Of a stretch of 64,000 bases of DNA, positions 8,505 to 19,411 are shown piece after piece. Position 1 is the first letter of the stretch, and each line of letters opens with the position of its first letter. A model generated the notes under the pieces. That model searched no databases, was not told the DNA's origin, and saw nothing but the letters and a program-made list of their open reading frames with translations. Position numbers and translations under genes: made by a program. This DNA is from Ligilactobacillus salitolerans (GTDB taxonomy: Bacteria; Bacillota; Bacilli; Lactobacillales; Lactobacillaceae): positions 1 through 64,000 of the forward strand of contig NZ_BFFP01000006.1 in NCBI RefSeq assembly GCF_003864415.1. The letters are read 5' to 3'.

Positions 8505-10829
8505 GTGTTTGAATCTCAGAAACAGTGGAATTTTGTCAAAAATGCCGAACCAGCCAAGGTTAAACAACTCGTCGAGCAGACCAATGAACCTCAATTAGCA
8601 GTCGCTATTTTGGCGGCGCGCGGCTATGATACTCCAGAAAAAATCAAGCAATTTCTCCATCCGCAGTTGGAAATGTTAAATGATCCATTTCTTTTGCATG
8701 ATATGGAAAAAGCTTGTGAACGGATCAAAAAAGCCATCATGTTAGGCGAAAAGATCGTAGTTTATGGTGACTATGATGCGGACGGCTTAACCAGTACCTC
8801 GATCATGTATGAGGCGTTACTGCAGCTGGGCGGCGATGTGAAATACTATATTCCAGACCGTTTTACGGACGGTTACGGGCCGAATCAGACGGTTTACCAA
8901 AAGTTGATCGAAGATGGCGCAGGTTTGATCGTGACTGTCGACAATGGGGTGTCTGGGACTGAGGCTGTCAACTATGCTCAAGACCATGGGGTGGACGTGG
9001 TGATCACTGATCACCATGAACTCCCGCAGGAATTGCCGCGGGCATATGCGATCGTGCATCCGCGCCACCCTGAACAAAAATATCCATTCCCAGATCTATC
9101 AGGTGCTGGAGTCGCCTTTAAAACTGCCACTGCGTTACTGGAGGAAGTTCCGCAAGAAATGCTTGATTTAGCAGCGATCGGCACAGTTGCCGATGTTGTT
9201 TCTCTGACAGGAGAAAATCGTGTGCTGGTTAGCTTGGGTCTTCAGGTCTTGCAGCAGACTGAAAGAATCGGGTTGTTGGATCTCTATAAAAAAGCCGGCG
9301 TCGACCAGAAGACGATCAGTGCAGAAACAATTGGCTTTGCCCTCGCTCCGCGTTTAAATGCGTTAGGCAGATTAAAAAAAGGAGCGCCAGGGGTAGAATT
9401 ATTAACGACCTTTGATGAATCGCGAGCCGGCGAACTTGCTGAACAGGTCCAGCAATTAAATATTCAGCGGCAAGAGCTTGTCGGTCAAATTACACTAGAA
9501 GCTTTAGAGCAGCTGCATGAAGAGCAAGATAGTCACTTAGTTAATTTGATCGTAGGTGAGGGTTGGCATGAAGGTGTCTTGGGGATCGTTGCGAGCCGGA
9601 TCGTTGATGCGACTGGTAAGCCGACCCTGATATTAAGTGTGGACCCGAAAACTGGTTTGGCCAAAGGGTCAGGCCGGTCGATCGAAGCGTTTGATCTGTT
9701 TAAAGCTTTAGATGGACATCGTGACCAGCTGATTTCTTTTGGCGGACACCATATGGCCTGCGGATTAACTATCAAGCAGGAAAATCGTTCCACGGTCCAA
9801 AAAATTTTAGATCAGGAAGCCGGGCAGCAAAACGTTGAGAATGCGCCATTGCCGAGTTTGGATATTGCTGGCAAAGTGGAGCTTGGCCGGCTGAGCCTGG
9901 ATGATTTGAAAATATTGAGTGCACTTGAACCTTTTGGTGAAGGTAATAAACGACCTGTTTTCAAATTCACCAAGTATCAGATCGATACGGCTAAGCCGAT
10001 GGGAAAAGAAAACAATCATTTGCGTTTGCTGCTGAGATCATCTGCCGGTCAGCAGATTGCGGCGGTTTTCTTTGGAATTGGAGCAGAAAAGCTCTCTGAG
10101 ATCCTGCAATCTCCAAACGACTTGGAATTTGTAGGCTACCCAACAGAAAATGTCTGGCAGGGCCGCTCTTCGGTGCAGATCCGGATCGTTGATCTCAAGT
10201 TAACGCAGTCGCAGCCTACGCTTCAGGTAATTGATCAGCGGATCAAAAAATTAACTGTTGATCTTTTCCAGCAGCCAGGGACCTATGCTTTCTTTGAGAA
10301 AAAAATCATGGCACAAGTTAAACGCTACTTGCCAAGTGAGGCAAAAGCCATCATCTTGCCTGAGACTAAGGGTGTACAGACAAATGATCTCTTTTTGGTG
10401 GACTGTCCCAAGGATCTGCGTGACCTGCAAAAATCACTTGGTCACGTGCAGGCTAAGAGGATCCATATGTTGTTTTATCATCAATATGATCTTGCAGAAA
10501 TTGGCATGCCAAAAAGAGCAGAATTCGCAGCTTTGTATCGATTTGTTATTGCACACAAGGGATTGGATTTTAAAAGCAACTTGGATGCAATGGCCAAATA
10601 CTTGAAATTATCAAAAGAACTAATGATTTTTATGTTTCAGGTGTTTTTTGAAGTGGGATTTGTTAAAATAGAGAATGGATTGATTACAGGCGTCCCCGCC
10701 GCTCACCGGGTTGATTTAAAGGAGACCTCCAGTTATCACTCCCGCAAATTGCAAGTTAGGACCCAAGAGATCCTACTGCACAGTAAGAGTGCTGATTTAG
10801 TCAAATGGGTTCAAAAACAGACTGGTTAA
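8505..10829 (+). CDS. recJ: Single-stranded-DNA-specific exonuclease RecJ
   Basis: 5'-3' exonuclease on single-stranded DNA used in recombination and repair. With the GTG at 8505 as start the product has 774 residues. Motifs seen: DYDADG at 89-94, VTVDNGVSG, the DHH signature at 169-171, and GGHHMACG in the DHHA1 domain, followed by an OB-type domain and the roughly 200-residue C-terminal RecJ_C region found in Firmicutes. An ATG at 8490 is in frame but overlaps the preceding stop and has no spacing to AGGAG at 8493-8497, whereas that motif sits seven bases before the GTG. The rnz-SDR-lapA-recJ-apt run looks like one transcription unit. Confidence 0.93.
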   Translation: MFESQKQWNFVKNAEPAKVKQLVEQTNEPQLAVAILAARGYDTPEKIKQFLHPQLEMLNDPFLLHDMEKACERIKKAIMLGEKIVVYGDYDADGLTSTSIMYEALLQLGGDVKYYIPDRFTDGYGPNQTVYQKLIEDGAGLIVTVDNGVSGTEAVNYAQDHGVDVVITDHHELPQELPRAYAIVHPRHPEQKYPFPDLSGAGVAFKTATALLEEVPQEMLDLAAIGTVADVVSLTGENRVLVSLGLQVLQQTERIGLLDLYKKAGVDQKTISAETIGFALAPRLNALGRLKKGAPGVELLTTFDESRAGELAEQVQQLNIQRQELVGQITLEALEQLHEEQDSHLVNLIVGEGWHEGVLGIVASRIVDATGKPTLILSVDPKTGLAKGSGRSIEAFDLFKALDGHRDQLISFGGHHMACGLTIKQENRSTVQKILDQEAGQQNVENAPLPSLDIAGKVELGRLSLDDLKILSALEPFGEGNKRPVFKFTKYQIDTAKPMGKENNHLRLLLRSSAGQQIAAVFFGIGAEKLSEILQSPNDLEFVGYPTENVWQGRSSVQIRIVDLKLTQSQPTLQVIDQRIKKLTVDLFQQPGTYAFFEKKIMAQVKRYLPSEAKAIILPETKGVQTNDLFLVDCPKDLRDLQKSLGHVQAKRIHMLFYHQYDLAEIGMPKRAEFAALYRFVIAHKGLDFKSNLDAMAKYLKLSKELMIFMFQVFFEVGFVKIENGLITGVPAAHRVDLKETSSYHSRKLQVRTQEILLHSKSADLVKWVQKQTG

Positions 10830-10858
10830 GTTCAGCACGGTTTAAAGGAGAAGGTTTA

Positions 10859-11377
10859 ATGGCATTAGACTTAAATAACTATATTGCAAGTATTCCGGAT
10901 TATCCGGAAAAGGGGATCGTATTTCGTGATATTTCACCATTGATGGCTGATGGCGAAGCTTACCACCAAGCAACCGATCAAATCGTCCAATTTGCTAAAG
11001 ATAAGGGCGTTGAGATGATCGTTGGTCCAGAAGCGCGCGGTTTCATTGTCGGCTGCCCAGTTGCCTATGAATTGGGAGTTGGATTTGCGCCAGCACGTAA
11101 GAAGGGTAAGCTGCCGCGCCAGACAGTTGAAGCCTCATATGATTTGGAATATGGAACATCTTCGTTGTACATGCATAAAGATGCTGTTATGCCAGGTCAA
11201 AGAGTATTGGTTGTGGATGATTTGTTAGCAACTGGCGGTACGATCGGCGCAACGATCGATTTGGTTCACCAGCTTGGCGGTGAAGTGGTCGGGTGTGCTT
11301 TCATGATCGAATTAAGCGAGCTGCACGGCAGAGATAAAATCAAAGATTATAACGTATTAAGTTTGATGAAATATTAA
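10859..11377 (+). CDS. apt: Adenine phosphoribosyltransferase
   Basis: Salvages adenine to AMP with PRPP. The 172-residue product has the APT opening [18 protein letters not shown], the substrate loop around [10 protein letters not shown] and the PRPP-binding motif [11 protein letters not shown] with Asp120-Asp121. The ATG at 10859 is chosen because AAAGGAG lies just upstream and the family starts here; an in-frame upstream ATG at 10805 lies inside recJ. In many Firmicutes recJ and apt are neighbours, as here. An intrinsic terminator follows directly. Confidence 0.96.
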   Translation: MALDLNNYIASIPDYPEKGIVFRDISPLMADGEAYHQATDQIVQFAKDKGVEMIVGPEARGFIVGCPVAYELGVGFAPARKKGKLPRQTVEASYDLEYGTSSLYMHKDAVMPGQRVLVVDDLLATGGTIGATIDLVHQLGGEVVGCAFMIELSELHGRDKIKDYNVLSLMKY

Positions 11378-11382
11378 GTATG

Positions 11383-11427
11383 CCGGTTGGGATCCGTTTG
11401 TCTAAGTGACAACCGGGTCCTTTTTAT
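11383..11427 (+). terminator. Terminator after apt
   Basis: CCGGTTG at 11383-11389 pairs with CAACCGG at 11410-11416, followed by GTCC and a T-run. It separates the rnz-apt unit from rexBA. Confidence 0.7.
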
Positions 11428-11482
11428 TAGGAGATACTTTGATGATTAGTGTGACTAGTACTTATATGAAGGGGGTCATGAA

Positions 11483-14400
11483 TTGAGTTTAGGTTTTATT
11501 TATGGCAAGGCAGGCTCGGATCGAAAAAGTCTGATTTTCCGCCAGTTGGAACGCTGGCAGGCAGATAAAGATGTCGTTGAAATTTTTGAGATCGTGCCGG
11601 ATCATATTAAATTTGAGTCGGAAGTACAAGTCCTAGATTCTTTGCGTCAGGCTCAGGGGTCAAATGAGAAGATGTTTGCTTCTGCGACAGTGCAAACATT
11701 TTCTTTCAGTCGTTTGATGTGGTATTTCTTAAAAGAAAAGCCTGCATTGACCAAGACACGGTTGACAACGACGGGGTTGACAATGGTAGTGAGTCATATT
11801 TTGCATGAGCTTGAAGCCGATGACCTGTATGTTTTTACGCGGGAAAGGAATAGTCCAGGCTTTAGCAAGAAATTAGCAGAACAGCTTTTAGAATTGAAAT
11901 TAGGGGGCTTTGTTCCAACTGACATACAAGGATATGCAGATCAACTAACAGAAGCTCCCGTGGGAGAAGCAGAAGATCTGGGCCGGCGTTTGCATGACTT
12001 AGCTATTGTCTACACTAAATTTGAACAGTATATCAGCGGCAAATACTTAGATACAGCTGACAGTCTAGATGCACTGATCAATTATTTAGAACAAGTCGAT
12101 TTGAGCCATTCTTGCTTTATGATCGAGGGCTTTGAGAATTTTAATGCTAAGGAAAAAGAAATCATTGCTGTTTTGATTAGAAGAGCGAAAGCAGTACAGA
12201 TCAGCTTAGTTTTGGATCACAAATATGTGGATCAGCCTCCAACTGCAGACGAATTGTTTTATCAGAGCGGTAAAATTTACTATCAATTTACACAACTTGC
12301 TCATGCTGAGCAGATCCCGCTTCAAGTTGACCAGATCGCCTATACGCCACGGGTGTCGCCTGAGCTGCTGTCTCTAGAACAGTACTGGATCGATTCACAG
12401 ACTCTGGCGCCCATGGGCAAATATAAATTAACCGACAAAGAAAAGATCTCTTTGGCTCAAACCAGTGACAGAGTCCGGGAGGTACGGTATGTCGCCGCTA
12501 AAATAAGACAACTGGTTTTTTCAGGAGAATATCGCTATCGGGATATTTTAATTTTGACTCCGCAACAAGATAAGTATGCAAATTTGCTGGAGAACCTTTT
12601 CAGCGAGTATGAGATCCCGGTATTTACTGATTTGAATAAAACGATGGCTAATCATCCCTTGGTTGAATTTGTTTTAGCTTTGTTTGATGTGAAGGAACAA
12701 AACTTTTCCTACCGTTCAGTGATGCGGCTCTTAAAAACTGAGCTTTTTGTTCCAAACGTGGAAGAAGAACACTGGAGTCTGGGAACATTTCGGAACACCT
12801 TGGATCTATTGGAAAATTGTATACTACAAAATGGCTATTTTTCAAGCAAAGATTGGGCTAGTGATCAGCTGTGGACGGTAGAAACTTGTGGAATGCAACC
12901 TAACGAAACCCCCGAAGAACACACACGCAGAGAACAAAGACTGGCCAACAATCGCTATGTTAACCACTTGCGGGCTTTGGTTTATGAGCAGCTAGAGGAT
13001 TTTTACCAAAAAATTGCACGTGTTAAAACTGGGCGTGAATTTGCCGCGGCTTTGATCAACTTTTTGGATAAAATCGGGGTGCCGCAAAGACTTCAAGGGT
13101 GGCAAGCCAGTGCTGCCAAAGATTTGGCAAATGATCCAGAGAGGCTGACCGGTTCTATCTCAGATGTCAGCCGCCATGAGGAAGTCTGGAATACTCTGTG
13201 CTCTTTGTTAGATGAATATGTGACTGCGCTTGGGGATGAGCAAGTCGATATTGCCGAATTTATCTCCTTAATTCAAACGGGTTTTGAAAATGCCAAGTAT
13301 AGTCAGGTCCCATCGACTTTAGATCAGGTTATTTTTTCTGAGAGCGGCGTGGTTCAAATGGAGAATCGACGAGTTCTATTCTTCATGGGTGTCAATGATA
13401 CGGTCATGCCGCGTTCTTATGAAAATAATGCTTTATTATCAGATTTTGACCGCGATGAATTTGAACGATTGTCTAAGATCGATGGAGAAGATAAGTATCT
13501 GCCCGAAACCGCCGCAATGCAGATGGCTGAAGAACCCTTTGCTAATTATTTATCCTTTATGTCTATCAGTGAACGGATCTTCTTTACCTATCCGGTGACT
13601 GACAACGATGGCCAGACCCTCAAACTTTCGCCTTATATTGACAGGATCAAGAAAGCATTTAACCTGCAAATCAAACGAGCAGATACTTTGCTTGACCCAA
13701 AGACAGAAGAAATCGAATCGTTGTTGGGGACTGCACGGACAGCTTTAGGAGAATTGGTGACGGTGAGTCGTGATGCTTTTCATGACGGTCAAGAACTAAA
13801 CTCTGTCTGGCGTGGTCTATACAGCTTCTTGAAAAATAAATTGCCCCAGCAGACTGCTCGACTGCTCTCTAGTCTAGGGTTTGCTAATGAGATCTTACCT
13901 GGGTACAAAACCTCAGAAGATGGCCATAAATATCTTGATCCTGCCATTGTGGAACAGTTATATGGTGCTAAGATCAATACTTCGATCTCCAAATTAGAAA
14001 CATTTTTTGCGGATCCATATCAATACTTTTTGCAGTATGGATTGAAGTTACGACCGCGCCAAGAATATACACTGCAGCCGGCAGATACTGGGGAATATTT
14101 CCATCAAGTGATGGAGTACTTTTTTAGTAATGTAATGGCTAAAGGGGTTGGATTAGCCAATCTTAAACCGGCAGAGTTTGATGCATTATTAAGCTTAAGC
14201 TTTCAGCAAGTTGAGACCCAGCTTGGTGGGAAAGTACTCTCTAGTACTGCGCGGTACCGGTATATTAAGCGGCAATTAAATCAGACCTCACGGCAAGTAG
14301 CTGCTGCGATCATGCGCCAGCGCAAACAGCAGCAGATCTACACAGTTAAGACCGAAACCAATTTTGGGGAGCAGCAGGGACTGCCTCCTTTGATTTATGC

Positions 14401-15232
14401 CGATAATTTACAGACCACTGAGCATCAGATGGTCTTGCGTGGTCGGATCGATCGCATCGATTTAGTGATCGGTCAAGATGGCAAAATTTATTTTAATGTT
14501 GTCGATTATAAATCTGGCGACCCTGAGCGGAAAATGGATCATTTTCTGCTGCGCAGCTTTAATGGTCTTTCATTACAATTATTGACTTACTTACGAGCAT
14601 TACAGCAAGCTGCAGAAAATGGGCAATTAAAGCATTTGCTGCAAGAAAAACAACTAGGAGATTTAAACTTACCGGCTAATTATGCGCTCGAGTTGGGCAG
14701 TGCCTCTTACTTGCACTTGTTTGACCCAGTTATTAAAGCAACTGAAAAAAAACGGGCCGAAAAGTTAGATAAAAGCTTTATGTATAAGGGGATCTTTCGT
14801 CGCGGAGAGGACAACTCAGAAAAGCAAAACGGCTTCCTGCTGGCATTAGACCAAGAGATAGGGTCTGCCATCGCCGGCGGTCAGAGCGGTTCTTCGCGTA
14901 ATTATCCCGTGAAATATGTCAAAGGCAAAAAAGAATTTAAATCCAGCAGCAGCAAGAGTTTGTTGCTGACGTGGGAACAGATCCGACAATTGTTGGAGTT
15001 CAATGACCTTAAAATCGAAGAAGCTCGGTCAAAAATTTTTGCTGGAATGATCGATTTAGCTCCCTATAGATTGGATAATAGCAGTGGTTTGGATTATTCC
15101 GACTACCAGGAGATCATGATGTTCGATCCTTTATTAGAGCAAAATAATTACCATAAGATCGATAAACTTTCTGAGGATCAAATCTGGCAAGAAATCCAGC
15201 GTGAATTAAAGGAAAGGGGCAGCCTACGATGA
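11483..15232 (+). CDS. rexB: ATP-dependent nuclease subunit B (RexB/AddB type)
   Basis: Partner of RexA in the helicase-nuclease that processes double-strand breaks for recombination. The 1249-residue product has an inactivated helicase-like body and a C-terminal nuclease with GRIDRIDLV and VVDYKSG (Asp1008, Lys1010). The N-terminal P-loop is degenerate (GKAGSDRKS instead of GxxGxGKS). By my alignment the four cysteines that hold the iron-sulfur cluster of B. subtilis AddB are replaced (Asp844, Leu1203, Ser1206, Met1212), so it fits the RexB type. The start is a TTG with GAAGGGGG seven bases upstream; the nearby ATG at 11478 meets a stop at once. The 3' end overlaps rexA by four bases. Confidence 0.92.
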   Translation: MSLGFIYGKAGSDRKSLIFRQLERWQADKDVVEIFEIVPDHIKFESEVQVLDSLRQAQGSNEKMFASATVQTFSFSRLMWYFLKEKPALTKTRLTTTGLTMVVSHILHELEADDLYVFTRERNSPGFSKKLAEQLLELKLGGFVPTDIQGYADQLTEAPVGEAEDLGRRLHDLAIVYTKFEQYISGKYLDTADSLDALINYLEQVDLSHSCFMIEGFENFNAKEKEIIAVLIRRAKAVQISLVLDHKYVDQPPTADELFYQSGKIYYQFTQLAHAEQIPLQVDQIAYTPRVSPELLSLEQYWIDSQTLAPMGKYKLTDKEKISLAQTSDRVREVRYVAAKIRQLVFSGEYRYRDILILTPQQDKYANLLENLFSEYEIPVFTDLNKTMANHPLVEFVLALFDVKEQNFSYRSVMRLLKTELFVPNVEEEHWSLGTFRNTLDLLENCILQNGYFSSKDWASDQLWTVETCGMQPNETPEEHTRREQRLANNRYVNHLRALVYEQLEDFYQKIARVKTGREFAAALINFLDKIGVPQRLQGWQASAAKDLANDPERLTGSISDVSRHEEVWNTLCSLLDEYVTALGDEQVDIAEFISLIQTGFENAKYSQVPSTLDQVIFSESGVVQMENRRVLFFMGVNDTVMPRSYENNALLSDFDRDEFERLSKIDGEDKYLPETAAMQMAEEPFANYLSFMSISERIFFTYPVTDNDGQTLKLSPYIDRIKKAFNLQIKRADTLLDPKTEEIESLLGTARTALGELVTVSRDAFHDGQELNSVWRGLYSFLKNKLPQQTARLLSSLGFANEILPGYKTSEDGHKYLDPAIVEQLYGAKINTSISKLETFFADPYQYFLQYGLKLRPRQEYTLQPADTGEYFHQVMEYFFSNVMAKGVGLANLKPAEFDALLSLSFQQVETQLGGKVLSSTARYRYIKRQLNQTSRQVAAAIMRQRKQQQIYTVKTETNFGEQQGLPPLIYADNLQTTEHQMVLRGRIDRIDLVIGQDGKIYFNVVDYKSGDPERKMDHFLLRSFNGLSLQLLTYLRALQQAAENGQLKHLLQEKQLGDLNLPANYALELGSASYLHLFDPVIKATEKKRAEKLDKSFMYKGIFRRGEDNSEKQNGFLLALDQEIGSAIAGGQSGSSRNYPVKYVKGKKEFKSSSSKSLLLTWEQIRQLLEFNDLKIEEARSKIFAGMIDLAPYRLDNSSGLDYSDYQEIMMFDPLLEQNNYHKIDKLSEDQIWQEIQRELKERGSLR

Positions 15233-18200
15233 ATACTGAACAAAAAAAGGGCTTTGAGCCCACGCCCGGCCAGGCTAAAGCCATTGACCATCGTGATCAT
15301 GATATCTTAGTTGCTGCGTCAGCCGGCTCAGGAAAAACAAAAGTGCTGATCGAGCGTGTGATCAAACAGGTCGTTGAGTCGCACGTTGATCTGTCGCGAA
15401 TGTTGATCGTGACCTTTACCGACGCGGCTGCTAAAGAAATGCGTGAGCGCCTGACTAAACAACTCCAGAAAAATTTAATGCAACAACAAGCCCAGGCTTC
15501 TGACAGCCGGTCAAACGAGTTGATCAGCTGGCTGCGCCAGCAGCTGGTTGCTGTCAACGTTGCAGATATCAGTACCTTACATGCTTTTTGCCTTCATTTG
15601 ATTCAAAAATATTATTACATTGTCGATATCGAACCTGATTTTCGGCTGATTTCCGACGACACCGAAAGAACCTTGATCCGTGATGATGTCTGGCAAAAAG
15701 TGCGCGAACGTTTTTACCAACAGCTGGAAGATGCTGAGCAAGCTGATAACCGAATGAGTGAGCAGGAAAAAGAAAACGCACAGTTATTTGGGAAATTACT
15801 CCAAGTGTTTGCTAAAGATCGGGACGATGAGCCGTTTTCTGATGTCGTGATGCGAGCCGATGAGTTTGCCAGCGCGACAAGCGAGCCTGAGCGCTGGCTC
15901 AATAACTTGAGTCAAACTTATACGGTCGATGCAGAGGCAGATTTTACTCAGAGCAAGATCTGGCAAGAAATGATTCAAACTATGGTGCTTCAATCTCTGA
16001 CGTCGATCATTGACTTGGTTAAAAAAAGAAATGAACTATATTCCAGTCAGCTTTTACCGACAATGGAAGATTATTGGGAACATGAGGTTGACCCGGAATT
16101 ACGGGATTATGCTAAAAAGAAGCAAAAGCGTCTTGAAAAGTATGCTGAGAAAGGACAGCATCAACTAAGAGAGTTAGAGACTCTGCAGGAATTTAAGGCA
16201 GCAATTCTAGAGAGTCGTCCATATGACGAATTGAGAGCTTTGGCGCAAGACTGCCGGCTGAGCGCAAAACCAGCCCTAATGAAGTACAAATCACCAACTA
16301 GTCCAAATGATTTAAATGAACAAGCTGTAGGATTAAATGACCAAATGAAACAGCTGCATGCCTCTGCCAATAAGCAGTTTGACCAGCTGCTGCTGGATTA
16401 CTTTGCCTTGAGCGGTGAAGAGATATTGGCTTTAATGCTGGGATCGGAAAAATTACTAGTGAAATTTGGCGAAATTGTACTCGCATTTCGTGCCGCCTAT
16501 CAAAAGGAAAAGAAACGGCGACACTTGCTAGATTTTAATGATTTAGAGCACTACGCCTTGGCGATCGTTTCTTCGCCGACTGAAGAAAGTCAGCGGATCA
16601 AGGCGATGCTGCAAGAACGTTATTATGAAATTATGGTCGATGAATACCAAGATACGAACGGCGTTCAAGAAGCATTGCTGACTCAGATCAAAAATCCGGA
16701 GACAGGTAACCTGTTTATGGTTGGTGATGTCAAACAGTCGATCTATCGTTTTCGACAAGCTGATCCGGCATTATTTAACCATAAATATCACATTTTTAGC
16801 GAGAGTACTTCAGGCGAACTTTCAGCGGATAAACCCGGGGAAAAAATTATCTTGGCTGAAAATTTTCGCTCGGTGCACAACGTCGCCGACCTGACGAACT
16901 TGATTTTTAAACAGTTAATGGATGAAAAAGTCGGCGAGATCAGCTATGATTCGAATGCGGAATTAAAGGCGGCCAATCAGCAGTATCCGCCAACAACCCA
17001 GCATGTAGAAGCTGAATTACTTGTTTACGAATCAGGCGAGGCCCAAAATGACAACGAGGACACTGAGCAAGCCCCAGCTGCTGAGACATTTGAAATCGAC
17101 AGCAAAGAACAGGGGCAGATTTACTTAGTTGCGACGAAAATCAAAAAACTTTTTGCTCAACATCTGCAAATTTTTGACCGGGATAAAGGAGAAATGCGGG
17201 ATTTAGAATACCGTGATATTGCAATTTTGGCGTCGACTCACGGAGACTCGCTTTTAATAGCTGAAGAATTTAAGAATCTCGGTTTGCCTGTCCAGGTGGA
17301 CAATACAAATAACTATTTCAAGACGATCGAGGTCCAGATCATGATGTCCTTACTGCAGGTCATCGATAATCCGCACCAAGATATTCCGCTGGTGGCAGTT
17401 TTGCGTTCACCGCTTTATCAGTTTGACGAAAATGACTTGGCGTATCTAAGAATTCAGCTCAAACATGGCGATTTTTACCAGACCTTAACTGATTATCGCT
17501 ACCAGTATGAACAAGGAGAACGTGAAGCTGACCAGAATGAGCAAGGGGAAGCTTTGTACCAAAAAGTCGTGCGCTTTTTGGATGACTTAACTAGTTTTCG
17601 TGTTCGTGGACGGCGCAATGATCTCTCCACGCTGATCTGGGCAATTTATTCACGGACCGGTTTCTTAGATTTCGCGGGCGGGATGCCAGGCGGCAAACAG
17701 CGTCAGGCAAATCTGCATGCACTTTATGAACGAGCGGCTGATTATGAGAAGATGAGTTATAAAGGTATCTTCCAATTCGTGCGCTTTATTAAAAAAATGC
17801 AGGAAAAAGAACATGATCTGGCGGAAATGAGTATTCAGGACGGAGGCAATGCGATCTCGTTCATGACAATTCATAAAAGTAAAGGACTTGAATTCCCAGT
17901 CGTATTTTTGATCAATGCCCATAAACGTTTTAATTTACGTGCTATTTCAGCTGAGCCTTATGTCTTAGACAATCAACTCGGAATGGGGATCGATTACGTA
18001 AAAACGTTGACAGAAGATGAACGACAAGTACAGGTTAAGTTCCAAACTCCTGTTAAAACAGTGATCAAAGAACGCGCCACGCAAAAGGCGATCGCCGAAG
18101 AGATGCGTAAGTTATACGTAGCTTTAACACGGGCTGAACAAAAAATCTTTATTGTCGGAGAAAGCAAAGATGCAGAGTCTGCATTAAACTGCTGGCTCAA

Positions 18201-19350
18201 AGCAATCGAGCCGGAAAACTTGACTTTGGCAGATGCTGAAAGACAAAGGCACGGGGCCAACTACCTTGACTGGATCGGGGCGGCTTTATTGCGTTCCCGG
18301 GAATTTTCGGCTGACAATGTTGCACGGTACACTTTGGATCAGACTGGAGCTCCAAGCACAGAGAATGGGGTAAAGATCCTTGAAGACCAAGAACAAAGAG
18401 TCGCCCTGGAAGAAAACATTCAGGCTTTACAAGCGAATGCACCAGCCGAGATCAAAAATAGTCCGGCGCAGTTTAGGGTCGAATTCTGGGATCAAAATAG
18501 GGTCCGTTATGATTTGGGTCAAAATGAAGCAGAAAGTCATGAATCCGCTCAAGAATGGCTGAAGCGTCAAAGTCAGTCTGGACAATTGCCGCCAATGTTT
18601 GCCCAAAAATTAAACTTTAAATATCCGGAAGAGCAGTTGACTTTAACTGCTGCCTACCAGTCTGTTACTGATATTAAACGTCTTTTTGAAGATCCGGACA
18701 ATGAAACAATGGGTGTCGCAAACTTGGAACAAAGTGCCGGTCAATTTGAAGAGCAGCCGGCCCAGTATCTGCAACATGGATTTAAACGGCCCTTGTTTAT
18801 GACTGAAGAGAATAATGTTACGCCAGCCCAAATTGGGACGGCAACGCATTTAGTTTTTCAAAAGTTGGATCTGAGTCAAACGGTGACAATAAAGGGCGTG
18901 ACACAGTTGATTGGACAACTATGTGAACAAGAGCTTTTAACGACACCTTTAGCAAAAAAAATCAACGTTCCTGGAATTGTTGGTCTATTCAAGACGCCTT
19001 TGGGGCAAGCGATTATTGCTCACCAGGAAACATTAGAGCGTGAAGCACCGATCGCTATGCTTTATCCAGCTGAAAAGCTGTTTGCAAAAACGCGCCAGCT
19101 TGAACCTAACCCGCCTGTTTTGATCCATGGGATCGTAGATGGATATTTTACCGACCAAGCGGGCAACACATTTCTCTTCGATTATAAAACTGATCACGTG
19201 CCTGCAACTGGCACCGCTCAGCAGGCAGCGGACAAATATCGCGGGCAGTTGAACCTATACAGTCTGGCCTTACAAAGTATCATCGGTGAAGATACTAAGA
19301 TCAGAAAATTTATTTATCTGGTGGAGAAAAGTGAAGTCATCGAACTTTAA
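15229..19350 (+). CDS. rexA: ATP-dependent helicase/nuclease subunit A (RexA/AddA)
   Basis: UvrD-like 3'-5' helicase and nuclease subunit of the double-strand-break repair complex. In the 1373-residue product the Walker A AASAGSGKT has Lys36, Walker B is DEYQDTNG, helicase motifs GDVKQSIYRFRQADP and TIHKSKGLEFPVVF follow, then YVALTRAEQK, and the C-terminal RecB-like nuclease shows LFDYKTDHV with Asp1318 and Lys1320. Length is slightly above the usual AddA size of about 1230 residues, mainly through insertions in the middle. The ATG lies within the rexB stop (ATGA), a sign of translational coupling. A bidirectional terminator ends the operon. Confidence 0.96.
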   Translation: MNTEQKKGFEPTPGQAKAIDHRDHDILVAASAGSGKTKVLIERVIKQVVESHVDLSRMLIVTFTDAAAKEMRERLTKQLQKNLMQQQAQASDSRSNELISWLRQQLVAVNVADISTLHAFCLHLIQKYYYIVDIEPDFRLISDDTERTLIRDDVWQKVRERFYQQLEDAEQADNRMSEQEKENAQLFGKLLQVFAKDRDDEPFSDVVMRADEFASATSEPERWLNNLSQTYTVDAEADFTQSKIWQEMIQTMVLQSLTSIIDLVKKRNELYSSQLLPTMEDYWEHEVDPELRDYAKKKQKRLEKYAEKGQHQLRELETLQEFKAAILESRPYDELRALAQDCRLSAKPALMKYKSPTSPNDLNEQAVGLNDQMKQLHASANKQFDQLLLDYFALSGEEILALMLGSEKLLVKFGEIVLAFRAAYQKEKKRRHLLDFNDLEHYALAIVSSPTEESQRIKAMLQERYYEIMVDEYQDTNGVQEALLTQIKNPETGNLFMVGDVKQSIYRFRQADPALFNHKYHIFSESTSGELSADKPGEKIILAENFRSVHNVADLTNLIFKQLMDEKVGEISYDSNAELKAANQQYPPTTQHVEAELLVYESGEAQNDNEDTEQAPAAETFEIDSKEQGQIYLVATKIKKLFAQHLQIFDRDKGEMRDLEYRDIAILASTHGDSLLIAEEFKNLGLPVQVDNTNNYFKTIEVQIMMSLLQVIDNPHQDIPLVAVLRSPLYQFDENDLAYLRIQLKHGDFYQTLTDYRYQYEQGEREADQNEQGEALYQKVVRFLDDLTSFRVRGRRNDLSTLIWAIYSRTGFLDFAGGMPGGKQRQANLHALYERAADYEKMSYKGIFQFVRFIKKMQEKEHDLAEMSIQDGGNAISFMTIHKSKGLEFPVVFLINAHKRFNLRAISAEPYVLDNQLGMGIDYVKTLTEDERQVQVKFQTPVKTVIKERATQKAIAEEMRKLYVALTRAEQKIFIVGESKDAESALNCWLKAIEPENLTLADAERQRHGANYLDWIGAALLRSREFSADNVARYTLDQTGAPSTENGVKILEDQEQRVALEENIQALQANAPAEIKNSPAQFRVEFWDQNRVRYDLGQNEAESHESAQEWLKRQSQSGQLPPMFAQKLNFKYPEEQLTLTAAYQSVTDIKRLFEDPDNETMGVANLEQSAGQFEEQPAQYLQHGFKRPLFMTEENNVTPAQIGTATHLVFQKLDLSQTVTIKGVTQLIGQLCEQELLTTPLAKKINVPGIVGLFKTPLGQAIIAHQETLEREAPIAMLYPAEKLFAKTRQLEPNPPVLIHGIVDGYFTDQAGNTFLFDYKTDHVPATGTAQQAADKYRGQLNLYSLALQSIIGEDTKIRKFIYLVEKSEVIEL

Positions 19351-19360
19351 TTGCAACAAT

Positions 19361-19406
19361 AAAGAAACCGAGTCCTTGATTTTGGCAGGGAACTCGGTTT
19401 CTTTGA
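19361..19406. terminator. Bidirectional terminator between rexA and the yfhO-family gene
   Basis: A 13-base arm at 19361-19373 is perfectly complementary to 19392-19404, with an 18-base loop. A and T runs at the two ends of the stem allow termination of both converging genes. Confidence 0.9.
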
Positions 19407-19411
19407 TATTG

